A stretch of 64,000 nucleotides of DNA from Streptomyces sp. NBC_00775 (GTDB lineage: Bacteria > Actinomycetota > Actinomycetes > Streptomycetales > Streptomycetaceae): NCBI RefSeq assembly GCF_036347135.1, contig NZ_CP108938.1:10292001-10356000 (forward strand), read 5' to 3'. The notes below the pieces were generated by a model. It did not search any database. It was not told the DNA's origin and saw nothing but the letters and a program-made list of their open reading frames with translations. The translations under genes were made by a program, and so were the position numbers. Shown here piece by piece: positions 26,361 through 34,726 of the stretch; the stretch's first letter is position 1; the number at the start of each line of letters is the position of its first letter.

Positions 26361-26558
26361 GTGGGTACCAGTCTCACACCGGAGTTTTGGGAGCGGTTCG
26401 CGGTGCTGCTCGTGCTCGCGGCGGGTCTGACCTGTGTCCTCGCCGCGGTCTTCGACGATCTCGCCATCCGGGTCCTGCGCCGTCGGGCACACAGGATGCC
26501 GCCACAGGCGCCGTACCGGCCGGAGCGGAACGACCACCGTACGTCGGTGCGCTGCTGA
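26361..26558 (+). CDS. small single-span membrane protein
   Basis: The 65-residue product has one predicted membrane helix (FAVLLVLAAGLTCVLAAVF, about residues 13-31) followed by an Arg-rich cytoplasmic tail. GTG 26361 is preceded by GGGAGG at 26346-26351. I recognise no named family. It is divergent from adhE behind two degenerate DevR-like boxes, so it is probably induced with the low-oxygen genes. Its tail could contact the membrane surface or another protein; no function is claimed. Confidence 0.6.
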   Translation: MGTSLTPEFWERFAVLLVLAAGLTCVLAAVFDDLAIRVLRRRAHRMPPQAPYRPERNDHRTSVRC

Positions 26559-26584
26559 TGCGCTCGGCGAGCAACACTTCGTGG

Positions 26585-26609
26585 GGGCTGGGGACTTGGT
26601 CCCCGGCCC
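26585..26609. terminator. hairpin between convergent genes
   Basis: GGGCTGGGGAC and GTCCCCGGCCC pair around TTG with one mismatch in 11 positions. It lies between the ends of the small membrane-protein gene (+) and the CBS-BON gene (-), so a bidirectional terminator is likely. The core GGGGACTTGGTCCCC also looks very like a mycobacterial Dos box, so a binding-site role cannot be excluded. Confidence 0.55.
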
Positions 26610-26752
26610 ACGCCGCGTGTCATAGGCGCCCAGTGACATCAAAACTCGGTTCTGGCACGGATCTCTCACCTTCGCCGCGGCATACCAACCCGCCCAGTAC
26701 GTCGTCCCGTACTCGTGCCGGTGTCACTTGGAAGGAGGCATCCGGCTGCCCG

Positions 26753-27454
26753 TCAAGGTGCCAGTTGAGCGCGGCGTGGTGAGCCGGTGTCCACGGTTTC
26801 GGCGGTGTCGTCCGTCCGGTGGCTCAGCTGTTCGGTGACGTCCACTACACCGTCCACGCCTTGGCACAACCGCACGGCGACGGGGATGAGGGATTTCCGT
26901 TCGACGGTTCCCTTCAGGGAGACCCGGCCGTCCACGACACGAACGGTCACCGAGTCGGGGGCGATGCCCAGCGTGCGGACCAGTACGTTCCCGGAGATCT
27001 CCTCGCGGATGGCACTGTCACCGCGGAGGAACACCCGCAACAGGTCGGCGCGGCTGATCAGTCCGATCAGCCGGTCGGCTTCGTCCACCACCGGCAGCCG
27101 CTTGACGCGGTAGCGCTCCATCACCTGGGCGGCCTCCACCACCGTCCATTGCGGCCGGGCCGTGATGGCCGGGCTGTTCATCAGGCCTTCAGCGGTGGTC
27201 GCCTCCCGCTTGGCCCGGTCGACGGGGCGCGAGTGCAGGACCGGTAGCAGCCCCGCTGGGTCCAGCTGGCCCGCCTCCTTGCGCAGTAGATCCGCCTCGG
27301 AGACCACACCCACGGGCCGGTCGTCGTCGTCCACGACCGGTACCGCCGTGATGTCGTACTCGGCGAGCAGCTTGGCGATCTCCTTGAAGCCGGTGTTCTC
27401 GCGTACTCGTACGACCGATGTCGTCATCAGATCGCTCACCATCCGGTGCTGCAT
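26753..27454 (-). CDS. CBS-pair and BON domain protein (1 of 3)
   Basis: This 233-residue cytoplasmic protein has two CBS motifs (about 5-60 with MTTSVVRVRENTGFKEIAKL, and about 90-145 with VKRLPVVDEADRLIGLISRAD) and a C-terminal BON domain (about 150-220). CBS pairs bind adenine nucleotides and are thought to sense energy state. The mycobacterial DosR regulon includes a CBS protein (HRP1). I chose ATG 27454, with GGAGG 8 nt upstream. Upstream lies a pair of DevR-like boxes. Its paralogues are at 34727 and 38914. Confidence 0.9.
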   Translation of the reverse strand: MQHRMVSDLMTTSVVRVRENTGFKEIAKLLAEYDITAVPVVDDDDRPVGVVSEADLLRKEAGQLDPAGLLPVLHSRPVDRAKREATTAEGLMNSPAITARPQWTVVEAAQVMERYRVKRLPVVDEADRLIGLISRADLLRVFLRGDSAIREEISGNVLVRTLGIAPDSVTVRVVDGRVSLKGTVERKSLIPVAVRLCQGVDGVVDVTEQLSHRTDDTAETVDTGSPRRAQLAP

Positions 27455-27518
27455 GACTCCCGCCTCCTGCGCCACATGTGTTCCCTTCCACTGTGCGGCG
27501 CCCTGGGTCGTCGCCCCA

Positions 27519-27553
27519 TGGGCCGGTCGGCCCCGGCTTCGGCCGACCGGCCC
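27519..27553. promoter_or_regulatory. two DevR/OsdR-like boxes in inverted arrangement
   Basis: TGGGCCGGTCGGCCCC (27519-27534) matches the consensus exactly. GGCCGACCGGCCC (27541-27553) is its mirror: GGGCCGGTCGGCC and GGCCGACCGGCCC form a perfect 13-bp inverted repeat with 8 bp between. It lies 65-100 bp before the CBS-BON gene read leftwards. Confidence 0.65.
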
Positions 27554-27665
27554 GGTGGGCGCGAGACGTCGATGCTGAGGAGACGTGTGCGGGAGCGCCA
27601 GTCAGGTGACCGGAGGCCGGCCGGGAGTTCGCGATCGCGCAGGCCTGTGAGGTGCACCTGGTCGG

Positions 27666-28703
27666 TCAGTGCTGATCTGTCTGAGGGCCGGTGCGGTCGA
27701 GGTCCAGGTCGAGGTAGGGGTCGGGGTCCGGGTCGAGGAAGAGGCGCGGTGGGCGGCGCGGAGTGGGAGGCCCTTCCGGGCCGTAGCCGAGTCGGATGAG
27801 CATCTGGACGTGGTCGAACGGAGACGTCGCGGAACGCAGCTCGTCGCGGAGGTCAGCCCACTCCAGTGCCTGGTGCAGAAGTGAGGTGCGCACTCCGTGG
27901 GCTGTTGCGACGAGCAGGACGCGCTCAAGTGCCTGTCCGGCCCGGAGCCAGTCGATGCGCCGGTCGTGGCAGGTGCTGAGCGACACGAGCGCAGGTGTCC
28001 GTTCGAACGGCCGGGCCGGCAGCTGTTCCTGGGATCGCCGCGCGCTGAAGTCACGCAGGGGAAGCTGCTCAAAGGTGTCCTGGGGCCCAAGCGCCGTGGA
28101 CGGGATACCTGTGTCCGCGGCCCCGTCCCGGTTCGTCCAGCGGCGGCTTTCGGTGCTGCGTGAGGGGTCGGCGTGGTTGCGGTGCTCCGCTTCGGCGGTG
28201 ACCCGTAGCAGCCGCGTCGTCTCGCGCGGTCCGGTGACGGCGAGCGTCGCGCCCTCGGAGTGGGCGGCTTCGGCAAGTTCGTGGAGTACGGCCCCGGGAA
28301 CAGGTTGGTTGGCGAAGGGGAACCGGCTGCTGTGCCGGTGCCAGATCGCCTCGTACAGGTCGTCGCCGTAGAGTGTGCGCGGGCTGGTGCGCATGGTGAT
28401 GTGGATGGAGGCGAGCAGCCCGGGGTGGTGGGGATCCGGGAGCAGCCGAGTGACCGGCTTCCAGCCGAACTGACTCACCGCGACCCGCAGATTGAACAGG
28501 GCCGCGCCCGCGGAGATGTGCAGGGCCCGGCCGTGCGGGTCCTCGTGCGGAAGCCCCCGCTCGGCGGCGGCGTGGATCTCCATGGTGGTCGAGTCGGCGT
28601 CGAGGCGGAAACGCCAGGGCTGCGTGTTGTGCATCGAGGGCGCGGCGACGGCCGCCGAGATCAGCTTCTCCAACGCTGATGAGTCGAGATATGTGGCAGA
28701 CAT
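27666..28703 (-). CDS. Acg-family FMN-binding nitroreductase-like protein (1 of 2)
   Basis: This 345-residue protein of the nitroreductase superfamily, Acg type, opens with AAVAAPSMHNTQPWRFRLDA, the family hallmark. A central AIWHRHSSRFPFA and a C-terminal HVQMLIRLGYGPEGPPTPRR are also shared with the paralogue at 46013-47005. Mycobacterial Acg (Rv2032) is DosR-induced and is thought to sequester flavin rather than reduce nitro compounds. I chose ATG 28703 behind AGGAGG. A perfect DevR-like box lies 79 bp upstream. The C-terminal tail is a run of Asp-Pro/Leu repeats (DPDPDPYLDLDLD), which is unusual. Confidence 0.92.
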   Translation of the reverse strand: MSATYLDSSALEKLISAAVAAPSMHNTQPWRFRLDADSTTMEIHAAAERGLPHEDPHGRALHISAGAALFNLRVAVSQFGWKPVTRLLPDPHHPGLLASIHITMRTSPRTLYGDDLYEAIWHRHSSRFPFANQPVPGAVLHELAEAAHSEGATLAVTGPRETTRLLRVTAEAEHRNHADPSRSTESRRWTNRDGAADTGIPSTALGPQDTFEQLPLRDFSARRSQEQLPARPFERTPALVSLSTCHDRRIDWLRAGQALERVLLVATAHGVRTSLLHQALEWADLRDELRSATSPFDHVQMLIRLGYGPEGPPTPRRPPRLFLDPDPDPYLDLDLDRTGPQTDQH

Positions 28704-28781
28704 GGGGGCCTCCTCTCGGACGAGGCGAGCTGCAGGGCGTGCGATGCCCTGAGCCTGCTGCCGTGCGAAGAGCGGGGCGAA

Positions 28782-28797
28782 GGGGCCGTCCGGCCCC
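28782..28797. promoter_or_regulatory. DevR/OsdR-like box
   Basis: GGGGCCGTCCGGCCCC is an exact consensus match and almost fully palindromic, 79 bp before the Acg-type gene. Confidence 0.7.
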
Positions 28798-28930
28798 AAC
28801 CTGAGGCTGGGTGGGTACCGAGAGTGGGCAGCGGTGCCGAGTGGTCCCTCCCGTGTGGTGGGCGCCGGTGGGACGTTCCTGGCAGCAACTGACAGGGGTG
28901 CTGTCGGTACGGGGAAGGGGGTGTCCACCG

Positions 28931-29040
28931 ATGGCGAGCACCTGTCGTACGAAGGCGGCGAAGGTGTGGTTCTGGCGCTGGCGGCGTAATCCACTGCGGC
29001 GTCACAGCGATCGGGTGGAGGCCCACCGCACGGCGCGGTC
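28931..29040 (+). pseudogene. Rv1733c-family N-terminal fragment
   Basis: From ATG 28931 the frame gives VWFWRWRRNPLRRHSDRVEA, matching the N-terminus of the intact Rv1733c-type gene at 48833-49417 (LLWRWRSNPLRRHDDVVEAW). After VEA the match ends; the membrane helices and the loop are missing. It is the stub of a gene deleted up to the DoxX promoter. Confidence 0.55.
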
Positions 29041-29086
29041 GCCGTCGTGCCCGCCCTGGACGACAAGTCCAACAGGCCTTGCAGAT

Positions 29087-29102
29087 AGGGCCGTTCAGCC
29101 CC
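29087..29102. promoter_or_regulatory. DevR/OsdR-like box
   Basis: AGGGCCGTTCAGCCCC has one mismatch to the island consensus and lies 107 bp before the DoxX-type gene at 29209. Confidence 0.6.
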
Positions 29103-29208
29103 ACGGTCGCGGCCCTTCGGCATCCGCCACCATGTGCCCCGCACCACCAGAGTGGTCGTTGTCGGGCACCGGTCCGGCACTCTCCGATTCCCTGAAGGGA
29201 TCACCACC

Positions 29209-29838
29209 ATGGCCGTGCACGAGCACCCTCACCGGAGCCCGGGGTTCCACCTGCCGTCGTTCCGCACGAGCCGGACCGCGTCCACCTCTGAGTCCGCCGT
29301 GTCGGCGAGCACCGACACGCACACTCTGCGGGCCTACTCCTTCGCCTCGCTGCGGCTGCTGACGGGGTTCGTCTTCCTGTGGGCGTTCCTCGACAAGACC
29401 TTCGGCTTCGGTTACGCCACCGCGTCGGGCAAGGGCTGGGTGGACGGCGGCTCGCCGACGAAGGGCTTCCTCGGTGGCGTGGCCGCGGGTCCGATGGAGT
29501 CCACCTTCCACTCCTGGGCGGGTGACACCTGGGCCGACTGGCTGTTCATGGCGGGCCTGCTGGGTATCGGGCTCGCCCTGATCGGCGGGATCGCGCTGCG
29601 TCTGGCCGCTGTCGCGGGCACGGCGTTGATGGCGCTGATGTGGATCGCCGAGTGGCCGCCCGCCAGGCACCTCTCGGACGGTTCGGCCAGCATGTCCACC
29701 AACCCGTTCGTGGACTATCACCTCATCTACGCCGTCGTCCTCATCGCCCTGGCACTGGTCGCGGCAGGCGACACCCTGGGCGTCGGCAAGCTCTGGGCCA
29801 AGCTGCCCATCGTCCGGAACCACGGCTGGCTGCGCTGA
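29209..29838 (+). CDS. DoxX-family membrane protein
   Basis: This 209-residue integral membrane protein has an N-terminal cytoplasmic segment of about 45 residues, then four predicted helices (about 46-64, 107-127, 130-148 and 169-190). RLLTGFVFLWAFLDKTFGFGY is the DoxX-type opening. Family members are linked to thiol or quinone redox chemistry. GAAGGGA lies before ATG 29209. A DevR-like box upstream puts it in the low-oxygen regulon. It is longer than the DoxX protein at 17952. Confidence 0.88.
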   Translation: MAVHEHPHRSPGFHLPSFRTSRTASTSESAVSASTDTHTLRAYSFASLRLLTGFVFLWAFLDKTFGFGYATASGKGWVDGGSPTKGFLGGVAAGPMESTFHSWAGDTWADWLFMAGLLGIGLALIGGIALRLAAVAGTALMALMWIAEWPPARHLSDGSASMSTNPFVDYHLIYAVVLIALALVAAGDTLGVGKLWAKLPIVRNHGWLR

Positions 29839-29903
29839 CCGCTGGAGAGGAGGGCCGGCCTCGCACAGAGGGCCGCCTTCTCCTCCGCCGGCCGCGGGTC
29901 CAC

Positions 29904-29939
29904 GGGGCCGATCGGTCCCTTCTGGGGACCTGCGGCCCC
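29904..29939. promoter_or_regulatory. two DevR/OsdR-like boxes
   Basis: GGGGCCGATCGGTCCC (29904-29919) and GGGGACCTGCGGCCCC (29924-29939) both match the consensus exactly, with centres 20 bp apart (two helical turns). They now lie just before a phosphoketolase remnant and about 320 bp before the GAPDH gene. Confidence 0.72.
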
Positions 29940-29954
29940 TGCACCGATCACGTC

Positions 29955-30201
29955 CTGTGTAGCCGTGACCATGCGAATGTCGTGGTCGCGGGCAAGCAGC
30001 CGTGCTTGGACTGGCTGTCGATGGACCGGCGCACCGGCCACGCCCACGGTCATGGACGTCATCGACCGCGTCCCCGGCCTCGGCGTCCGCGCGGCCGCCG
30101 TACGTCAGCTGATGGCCGACGTCCGTACCCGCCACCGCGCCTGGATCCGCGAACACGGCACCGACCTGTCCGAGGTCGCCGAGTGGACCTGGACCGCCTG
30201 A
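29955..30201 (+). pseudogene. phosphoketolase remnant
   Basis: Two pieces of xylulose-5-P/fructose-6-P phosphoketolase survive. Positions 29955-30044 encode SRDHANVVVAGKQPCLDWLS, a block from the second half of the enzyme. Positions about 30051-30201 encode VIDRVPGLGVRAAAVRQLMA and the natural C-terminus REHGTDLSEVAEWTWTA. They are in different frames, the roughly 150 residues between them are missing, and everything N-terminal is gone. The family is recognised from these two conserved blocks. Confidence 0.8.
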
Positions 30202-30255
30202 GAACCCCTACCCGCATCAGCTGAAAACCCCACCCCCGCGAAGGAGTTCATCGCC

Positions 30256-31272
30256 ATGACCGTACGCGTCGGCATCAACGGCTTCGGCCGCATCGGCCGC
30301 ACCTATCTGCGCGCGGCACTCGACCGGGCGGAGGCGGGCGCTCAGGACGTCCACGTGGTCGCCGTCAACGACATCGCGCCGCCCGCCACCCTGGCCCACC
30401 TCCTGGAGTACGACTCGACGTTCGGACACATCGGACGTGAGGTCCTGCACGACGACAGCTCGATCACCGTCGACGGCCGACGCATCTCCGTCTCTGCCGA
30501 GCGCGACCCGGGGGCCCTGCGGTGGTCCGACTATGGCGCCGACATCGTCATCGAGTCCACCGGCCGCTTCCGTGACCGCGACGCCGCCGCCCTGCACCTG
30601 AAGGCCGGCGCCCACACGGTGCTGCTCTCGGCGCCCGGCAAGAACGCGGACGCGACCATCGTGGTGGGTGTCAACGACGACACCTACGACCGGCACAGCG
30701 ACCGGATCGTGTCCGCCGCCTCCTGCACCACCAACTGCGTCGCGCCCATGGTCAAGGTGCTCCACGAGGCCTTCGGCATCGAGCGCGGTGTGATGACCAC
30801 CATCCACGGCTACACCAACGACCAGTCCCTGCTGGACGGCCCCCACAAGGATCTGCGCCGGGCCCGCTCGGCGGCCCTCAGCATCATCCCGACCAGCACG
30901 GGAGCCGCCCGCGCCGTCGGGCTGGTGATACCGGAACTGGCCGGCTCCCTGGACGGCATCGCGGTGCGCGTGCCCGTCGAGGACGGCTCGCTCACCGACC
31001 TCGCGGTGGTTCTGCGGACGGCGGCGACGGCAGAGGAGATCAACACCGCCTTCGCCGAGGCATCGGAGGGACCACTGAACGGCATCCTCCGCGTCTCGAA
31101 GGCGCCGATCGTCTCCCGGGACGTCATCGGCGACCCCGCCTCCTGCGTCTTCGACCCGGCCCTGACCCAGGCCAACGGCACCCTGGTGAAGGTCTTCGGC
31201 TGGTACGACAACGAGTGGGGCTACACCAACCGGCTCCTCGATCTCACCGCACTGGTGGCCGACGACCGTTGA
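30256..31272 (+). CDS. gap: glyceraldehyde-3-phosphate dehydrogenase, type I
   Basis: This 338-residue glycolytic enzyme oxidises glyceraldehyde-3-phosphate with NAD to 1,3-bisphosphoglycerate. Catalytic C157 is in SAASCTTNC, its partner His is in TIHGYTNDQ, and the C-terminal WYDNEWGYTNRL is complete. An Asp in AVNDI points to NAD rather than NADP. AAGGAG precedes ATG 30256. It is probably an additional copy serving low-oxygen glycolysis, since boxes upstream belong to the island regulon; the housekeeping copy would be elsewhere (inference). Confidence 0.96.
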   Translation: MTVRVGINGFGRIGRTYLRAALDRAEAGAQDVHVVAVNDIAPPATLAHLLEYDSTFGHIGREVLHDDSSITVDGRRISVSAERDPGALRWSDYGADIVIESTGRFRDRDAAALHLKAGAHTVLLSAPGKNADATIVVGVNDDTYDRHSDRIVSAASCTTNCVAPMVKVLHEAFGIERGVMTTIHGYTNDQSLLDGPHKDLRRARSAALSIIPTSTGAARAVGLVIPELAGSLDGIAVRVPVEDGSLTDLAVVLRTAATAEEINTAFAEASEGPLNGILRVSKAPIVSRDVIGDPASCVFDPALTQANGTLVKVFGWYDNEWGYTNRLLDLTALVADDR

Positions 31273-31290
31273 GCGCGGAGCGCAGCGACG

Positions 31291-31327
31291 CGGCCCGCGT
31301 ACCCCGTCTGCTGCGGGGGCGCGGGCC
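31291..31327 (+). terminator. terminator after gap
   Basis: CGGCCCGCG..CCCC and GGGG.CGCGGGCCG form a long GC stem with a short loop, starting 18 nt after the GAPDH stop. The next 110 bp up to the convergent USP gene hold nothing recognisable. Confidence 0.6.
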
Positions 31328-31437
31328 GTGGTCCTCGACACCGACGGCGTCATCCGGTGCCGCTGCCGGAGCTGTCCGCGTACGGCTTCGCCATCCGCTA
31401 CCGAGGCTGTCGCGGGGTGCAACTGCGCCGTCCCGCG

Positions 31438-31851
31438 TCAGCGCGGAACCACGGTCACCGGGCACTCGGCGTGTTCCAGCACGGCCCGCAGTGTGGACCC
31501 CAGCGACCGGCCCGCGCGGCCGACCACCAGGAGCCCCGCCGAGGCCGACGCCTGGACCAGCGCGGCCGAGGGGCTCTGCAAACGGACGTCCTCGTACACG
31601 TCCACCTGCGGATACTTCTCCCGCCACGGCCGCAGCGCGTCCGACAGCAGTTGCACCTCCTGGTCCTCCCACGCTCCGCGGTCCTCCTCCGGCAACGCGT
31701 AGGGCATCCACTGCTCGGCGGCGGACGGGAGCCGCCAGGCATGCACGGCGTGCAGTCGGGCACCGCGGCGCCGGGCTACGTCGAACGCGAAGTCCACGAC
31801 CGCGCTCACCGGATCTCGGGCGTCGACCCCGACAACGATTGGCTCGGTCAT
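31438..31851 (-). CDS. single-domain universal stress protein
   Basis: This 137-residue protein has one USP domain: VVGVDARDPVSAVVDFAFDV at the start and the ATP-site motif LLVVGRAGRSLGSTLRAVLEHAECPVTVVPR (GxxG-9-10-G(S/T) type) at the end. The three other USPs in this window have two domains, so this one is either a natural short form or the second half of a former pair. It resembles the second domains of those proteins. GGAGG lies upstream of ATG 31851. It is divergent from the acyl-CoA synthetase/GNAT gene and shares DevR-like boxes with it. Confidence 0.9.
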   Translation of the reverse strand: MTEPIVVGVDARDPVSAVVDFAFDVARRRGARLHAVHAWRLPSAAEQWMPYALPEEDRGAWEDQEVQLLSDALRPWREKYPQVDVYEDVRLQSPSAALVQASASAGLLVVGRAGRSLGSTLRAVLEHAECPVTVVPR

Positions 31852-31921
31852 GGCAGCTCGTCCCTCCATGCGTGCGGGAGTCCAGGGTGTCCACCATCCG
31901 CCGTGGACCGGCCTTGACGCA

Positions 31922-31959
31922 GGGGCCGACCGGCCCATACGGCGCACCCGATCAGCCCC
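31922..31959. promoter_or_regulatory. DevR/OsdR-like boxes between divergent genes
   Basis: GGGGCCGACCGGCCCA (31922-31937) has one mismatch. GCACCCGATCAGCCCC (31944-31959) is a degenerate second copy 22 bp on. They lie between the USP gene (-) and the acyl-CoA synthetase/GNAT gene (+) and could serve both. Confidence 0.6.
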
Positions 31960-32020
31960 TGGGACGGAGCCGCGCAGCGCTGGATGCTCGAAGGGCCAAG
32001 AGGTTTTGAGGAGGCCCGAG

Positions 32021-34714
32021 ATGACGGACGACGAGCGCGACCGCCCCACCGTTCACGCCCTGCTCGCGGACGGCACCACCGTGTGCATACGGTCCGTGCG
32101 GCCCGGTGACCATGAGCAGCTGCGAGGACTCTACGAGGAGATGTCGACGGAGAACCTCCGGCGGCGGTTCTTCGCCGCGAGCCGCCGCTCCGCCGACCTG
32201 GCCGCCGACCGGGCCGCGGCGCCGGCACGCCCCGGTTACCGAGCGCTGCTCGCCGAGACCCAGGGCCGGGTGATCGGCCTCGCCGAGTACGAGACCGGCG
32301 ACGACGCGCACACGGCCGAGATCTCGATCGCCGTGGCCGACGGGCTGCACCACCGAGGCGTCGGCACCCTCCTCGTCGAACACCTCGTCTCCGCGGCCCG
32401 TGCGGACGACGTCACCACGTTCACCGCCGACGCGCTCAGCGAGAACTACGAGGTGCTCCGGCTCTTCACCGACCTGGGCCTGCGCGCCGCACGCCGGTTC
32501 GAGGGCCCGGAAGTGCGCTGCACCATCGCGCTCGCCGAGGACGACACCTATCTTTCGGCCGTCGAGGCCCGTGGCCGGTCCGCCGACGTCGCCAGCCTGG
32601 AACCCCTGCTGCGCCCCGACGTGGTCGCCGTGGTCGGCGCCGGCCGCAGGCCCGGATCGGTGGGACGGGCCCTTCTGCACCATCTGCACGCCGGCGGGTT
32701 CACCCGGCGGCTCTTCGCGGTGAACCCTCACGTCTCGTCGATCCTCGGCGTGCCGTCCTACCCGTCGGTCGGCGCCCTGCCCAAGGTCCCCGATCTCGCG
32801 GTCCTCGCGATCCCGGCCGATGCCCTGCCCGCCACGGCCGAAGAGTGTGGCAAGGCCGGCGTCCGGGCGCTGCTCGTGGTGACCGCCGGGCTCGACAGCG
32901 ACCAGGCGGAAGCGCTCATGGCAGCGTGCCGCACCTACGGCATGCGACTGGTCGGCCCCAACTGCCTCGGCATCTCCAACACCGACCCGACGCTCCGCCT
33001 CGACGCCACGTTCGCCGCCGGCCACCCGCGCCCCGGCACGGCGGGCGTCGCCGTACAGTCCGGCGGCGTGGGCATCGCCCTGCTCGACGGGCTGTCCCGG
33101 CTCGGCATCGGCGTCTCGTCCTTCGCGTCGCTCGGCGACAAGTACGACGTCAGCGGCAACGACATGCTCCAGTGGTGGGAGAGCGACGGCCGTACCGACC
33201 TCGCCCTGCTGCACCTGGAGTCCTTCGGCAACCCGCGGGCGTTCGCCCGCACCGCCCGGCGCGTGACCCGCCGTATGCCCGTCCTGACGGTCGACGCGGG
33301 CCGTACCGAGGCCGGTCGCCGTGCCGCCGCCTCGCACACCGCGGCCGCCGCGACCCCGACCGTGACCCGGCAAACGCTGTTCACCCAGGCGGGCATCACC
33401 GCCACCAGCTCGGTGGGTGAACTCCTCGAAACCGCCGCCCTGTTGCACTCCCAGCCGCTACCGGCCGGGACCCGCGTGGCGATCGTCACCAACGCGGGCG
33501 GCGCGGGTGTCCTCGCGGCGGACGCCTGCGCCGAGGCCGGGCTGTCCCTGCCCGCCCCCACCCCCGAACTGATCGACGACCTGCTCGCGGTGCTGCCCGA
33601 GGGCGCCGCAGTCGGCAACCCCGTCGACGCCACAGCGGCCGTCACGGAGGACCAGCTCAGGGACTGCGTGGACCGGCTTCTGCGGTACCCGGGCATCGAC
33701 GCCGTGCTGCTGGCTCTCGTCCCCACCGCCGTCGCCGAGGCGACCGGCGACGACCTCGTGCGCGCCCTCACCGACGGCCCCGGACGGCGGGAACGGCCGG
33801 TCGCCGTCGTACGCCTTGAGCAGGACCTGCCGGTCAAGCTGCTGCCCACGACGGAGGGCGGTGTCATCCCCTCGTACGCCGAGCCGGTCGCGGTGGCGCG
33901 GGCCCTGGCGCACGCCGCCCGTCGTACGGCCTGGCTGAACCGGCCCGCGGGCACGATCCCGGAGCTGATGGAGGTCGACACGGCCCGAGCGCACACGGTC
34001 GCCGAGACCTACCTCGCCGCCCATCCGGACGGCGGCTGGCTCGACCCGCGCACCTGCGCCGAACTCCTCGCCTGCTACGGCATTCCGCAACTCCCGTGGG
34101 CCTGGGCCGAGACCGAGGACGACGCCGTCATCGCCGCAGAACGACTGCGTGGTGCCGACGGCCGTGTGGTCATGAAGGCACAGTGGCCCGGCCTGGTCCA
34201 CAAGACCGAACAGCACGCGGTCCATCTCGACCTCCAGGGCGACGCCCAAGTGCGCGCCGGTTTCCGGGACTTCGAGACCCGCTTCGCCGGACTCATGACA
34301 GGGGTCGTCGTCCAGCCGCTGGCAGCGCGCGGCACCGAGCTGTTCGCCGGCGTGACGCAGGACGAGGTCTTCGGCCCCCTGGTCCTGTTCGGGCTCGGCG
34401 GTACGGCGACCGAGGTGCTGGCCGACTACGCCGCCCGGCTCGCCCCGCTGACCGACCACGACGTTCACGACCTGATCACCGCGCCGCGCTGTGCGCCACT
34501 GCTGCTGGGCGCGCACGGCAGCCGGCCGGCCGATCTCCAGGGCCTCGAACAGCTCCTGCTGCGGCTGTCCCGTATGGCGGGCGAGCTGCCGCAGCTCGCC
34601 GAGGCCGACTTCAACCCCGTCCTGGCGACACCGGCCGCGGTCACCGTGCTGGACGCACGCGTCCGCCTGCTGCCGCGCCGGGCCCAGGACCCCTATCTGC
34701 GCCGACTGCGCTGA
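32021..34714 (+). CDS. GNAT acetyltransferase/ADP-forming acyl-CoA synthetase-like protein
   Basis: This 897-residue protein has an N-terminal GNAT domain (about 15-170, with ISIAVADGLHHRGVGTLLVEHL as acetyl-CoA loop) followed by the acyl-CoA synthetase (NDP-forming) modules: CoA-binding (about 195-320), ligase/succinyl-CoA-like (about 330-640, with SHT in AAASHTAAAA) and ATP-grasp (about 680-895, with VVMKAQWPGLVHKTEQHAV). This is the Pat-type protein lysine acetyltransferase layout with the GNAT at the front, the reverse of the enteric enzyme. A likely role is acetylating acetyl-CoA synthetase and other enzymes when acetyl-CoA or energy state changes. GAGGAGG precedes ATG 32021. Confidence 0.92.
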   Translation: MTDDERDRPTVHALLADGTTVCIRSVRPGDHEQLRGLYEEMSTENLRRRFFAASRRSADLAADRAAAPARPGYRALLAETQGRVIGLAEYETGDDAHTAEISIAVADGLHHRGVGTLLVEHLVSAARADDVTTFTADALSENYEVLRLFTDLGLRAARRFEGPEVRCTIALAEDDTYLSAVEARGRSADVASLEPLLRPDVVAVVGAGRRPGSVGRALLHHLHAGGFTRRLFAVNPHVSSILGVPSYPSVGALPKVPDLAVLAIPADALPATAEECGKAGVRALLVVTAGLDSDQAEALMAACRTYGMRLVGPNCLGISNTDPTLRLDATFAAGHPRPGTAGVAVQSGGVGIALLDGLSRLGIGVSSFASLGDKYDVSGNDMLQWWESDGRTDLALLHLESFGNPRAFARTARRVTRRMPVLTVDAGRTEAGRRAAASHTAAAATPTVTRQTLFTQAGITATSSVGELLETAALLHSQPLPAGTRVAIVTNAGGAGVLAADACAEAGLSLPAPTPELIDDLLAVLPEGAAVGNPVDATAAVTEDQLRDCVDRLLRYPGIDAVLLALVPTAVAEATGDDLVRALTDGPGRRERPVAVVRLEQDLPVKLLPTTEGGVIPSYAEPVAVARALAHAARRTAWLNRPAGTIPELMEVDTARAHTVAETYLAAHPDGGWLDPRTCAELLACYGIPQLPWAWAETEDDAVIAAERLRGADGRVVMKAQWPGLVHKTEQHAVHLDLQGDAQVRAGFRDFETRFAGLMTGVVVQPLAARGTELFAGVTQDEVFGPLVLFGLGGTATEVLADYAARLAPLTDHDVHDLITAPRCAPLLLGAHGSRPADLQGLEQLLLRLSRMAGELPQLAEADFNPVLATPAAVTVLDARVRLLPRRAQDPYLRRLR

Positions 34715-34726
34715 GGAGGAACAGAC

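Noticed and set aside
26585..26609. GGGGACTTGGTCCCC as another promoter box
   Set aside because: It lies between the ends of two convergent genes, so a terminator is the simpler reading, although likeness to a Dos box is noted.
31328..31437. VLDTDGVIRC stretch as a HAD-type hydrolase remnant
   Set aside because: Only about ten residues fit and the rest does not follow the family.
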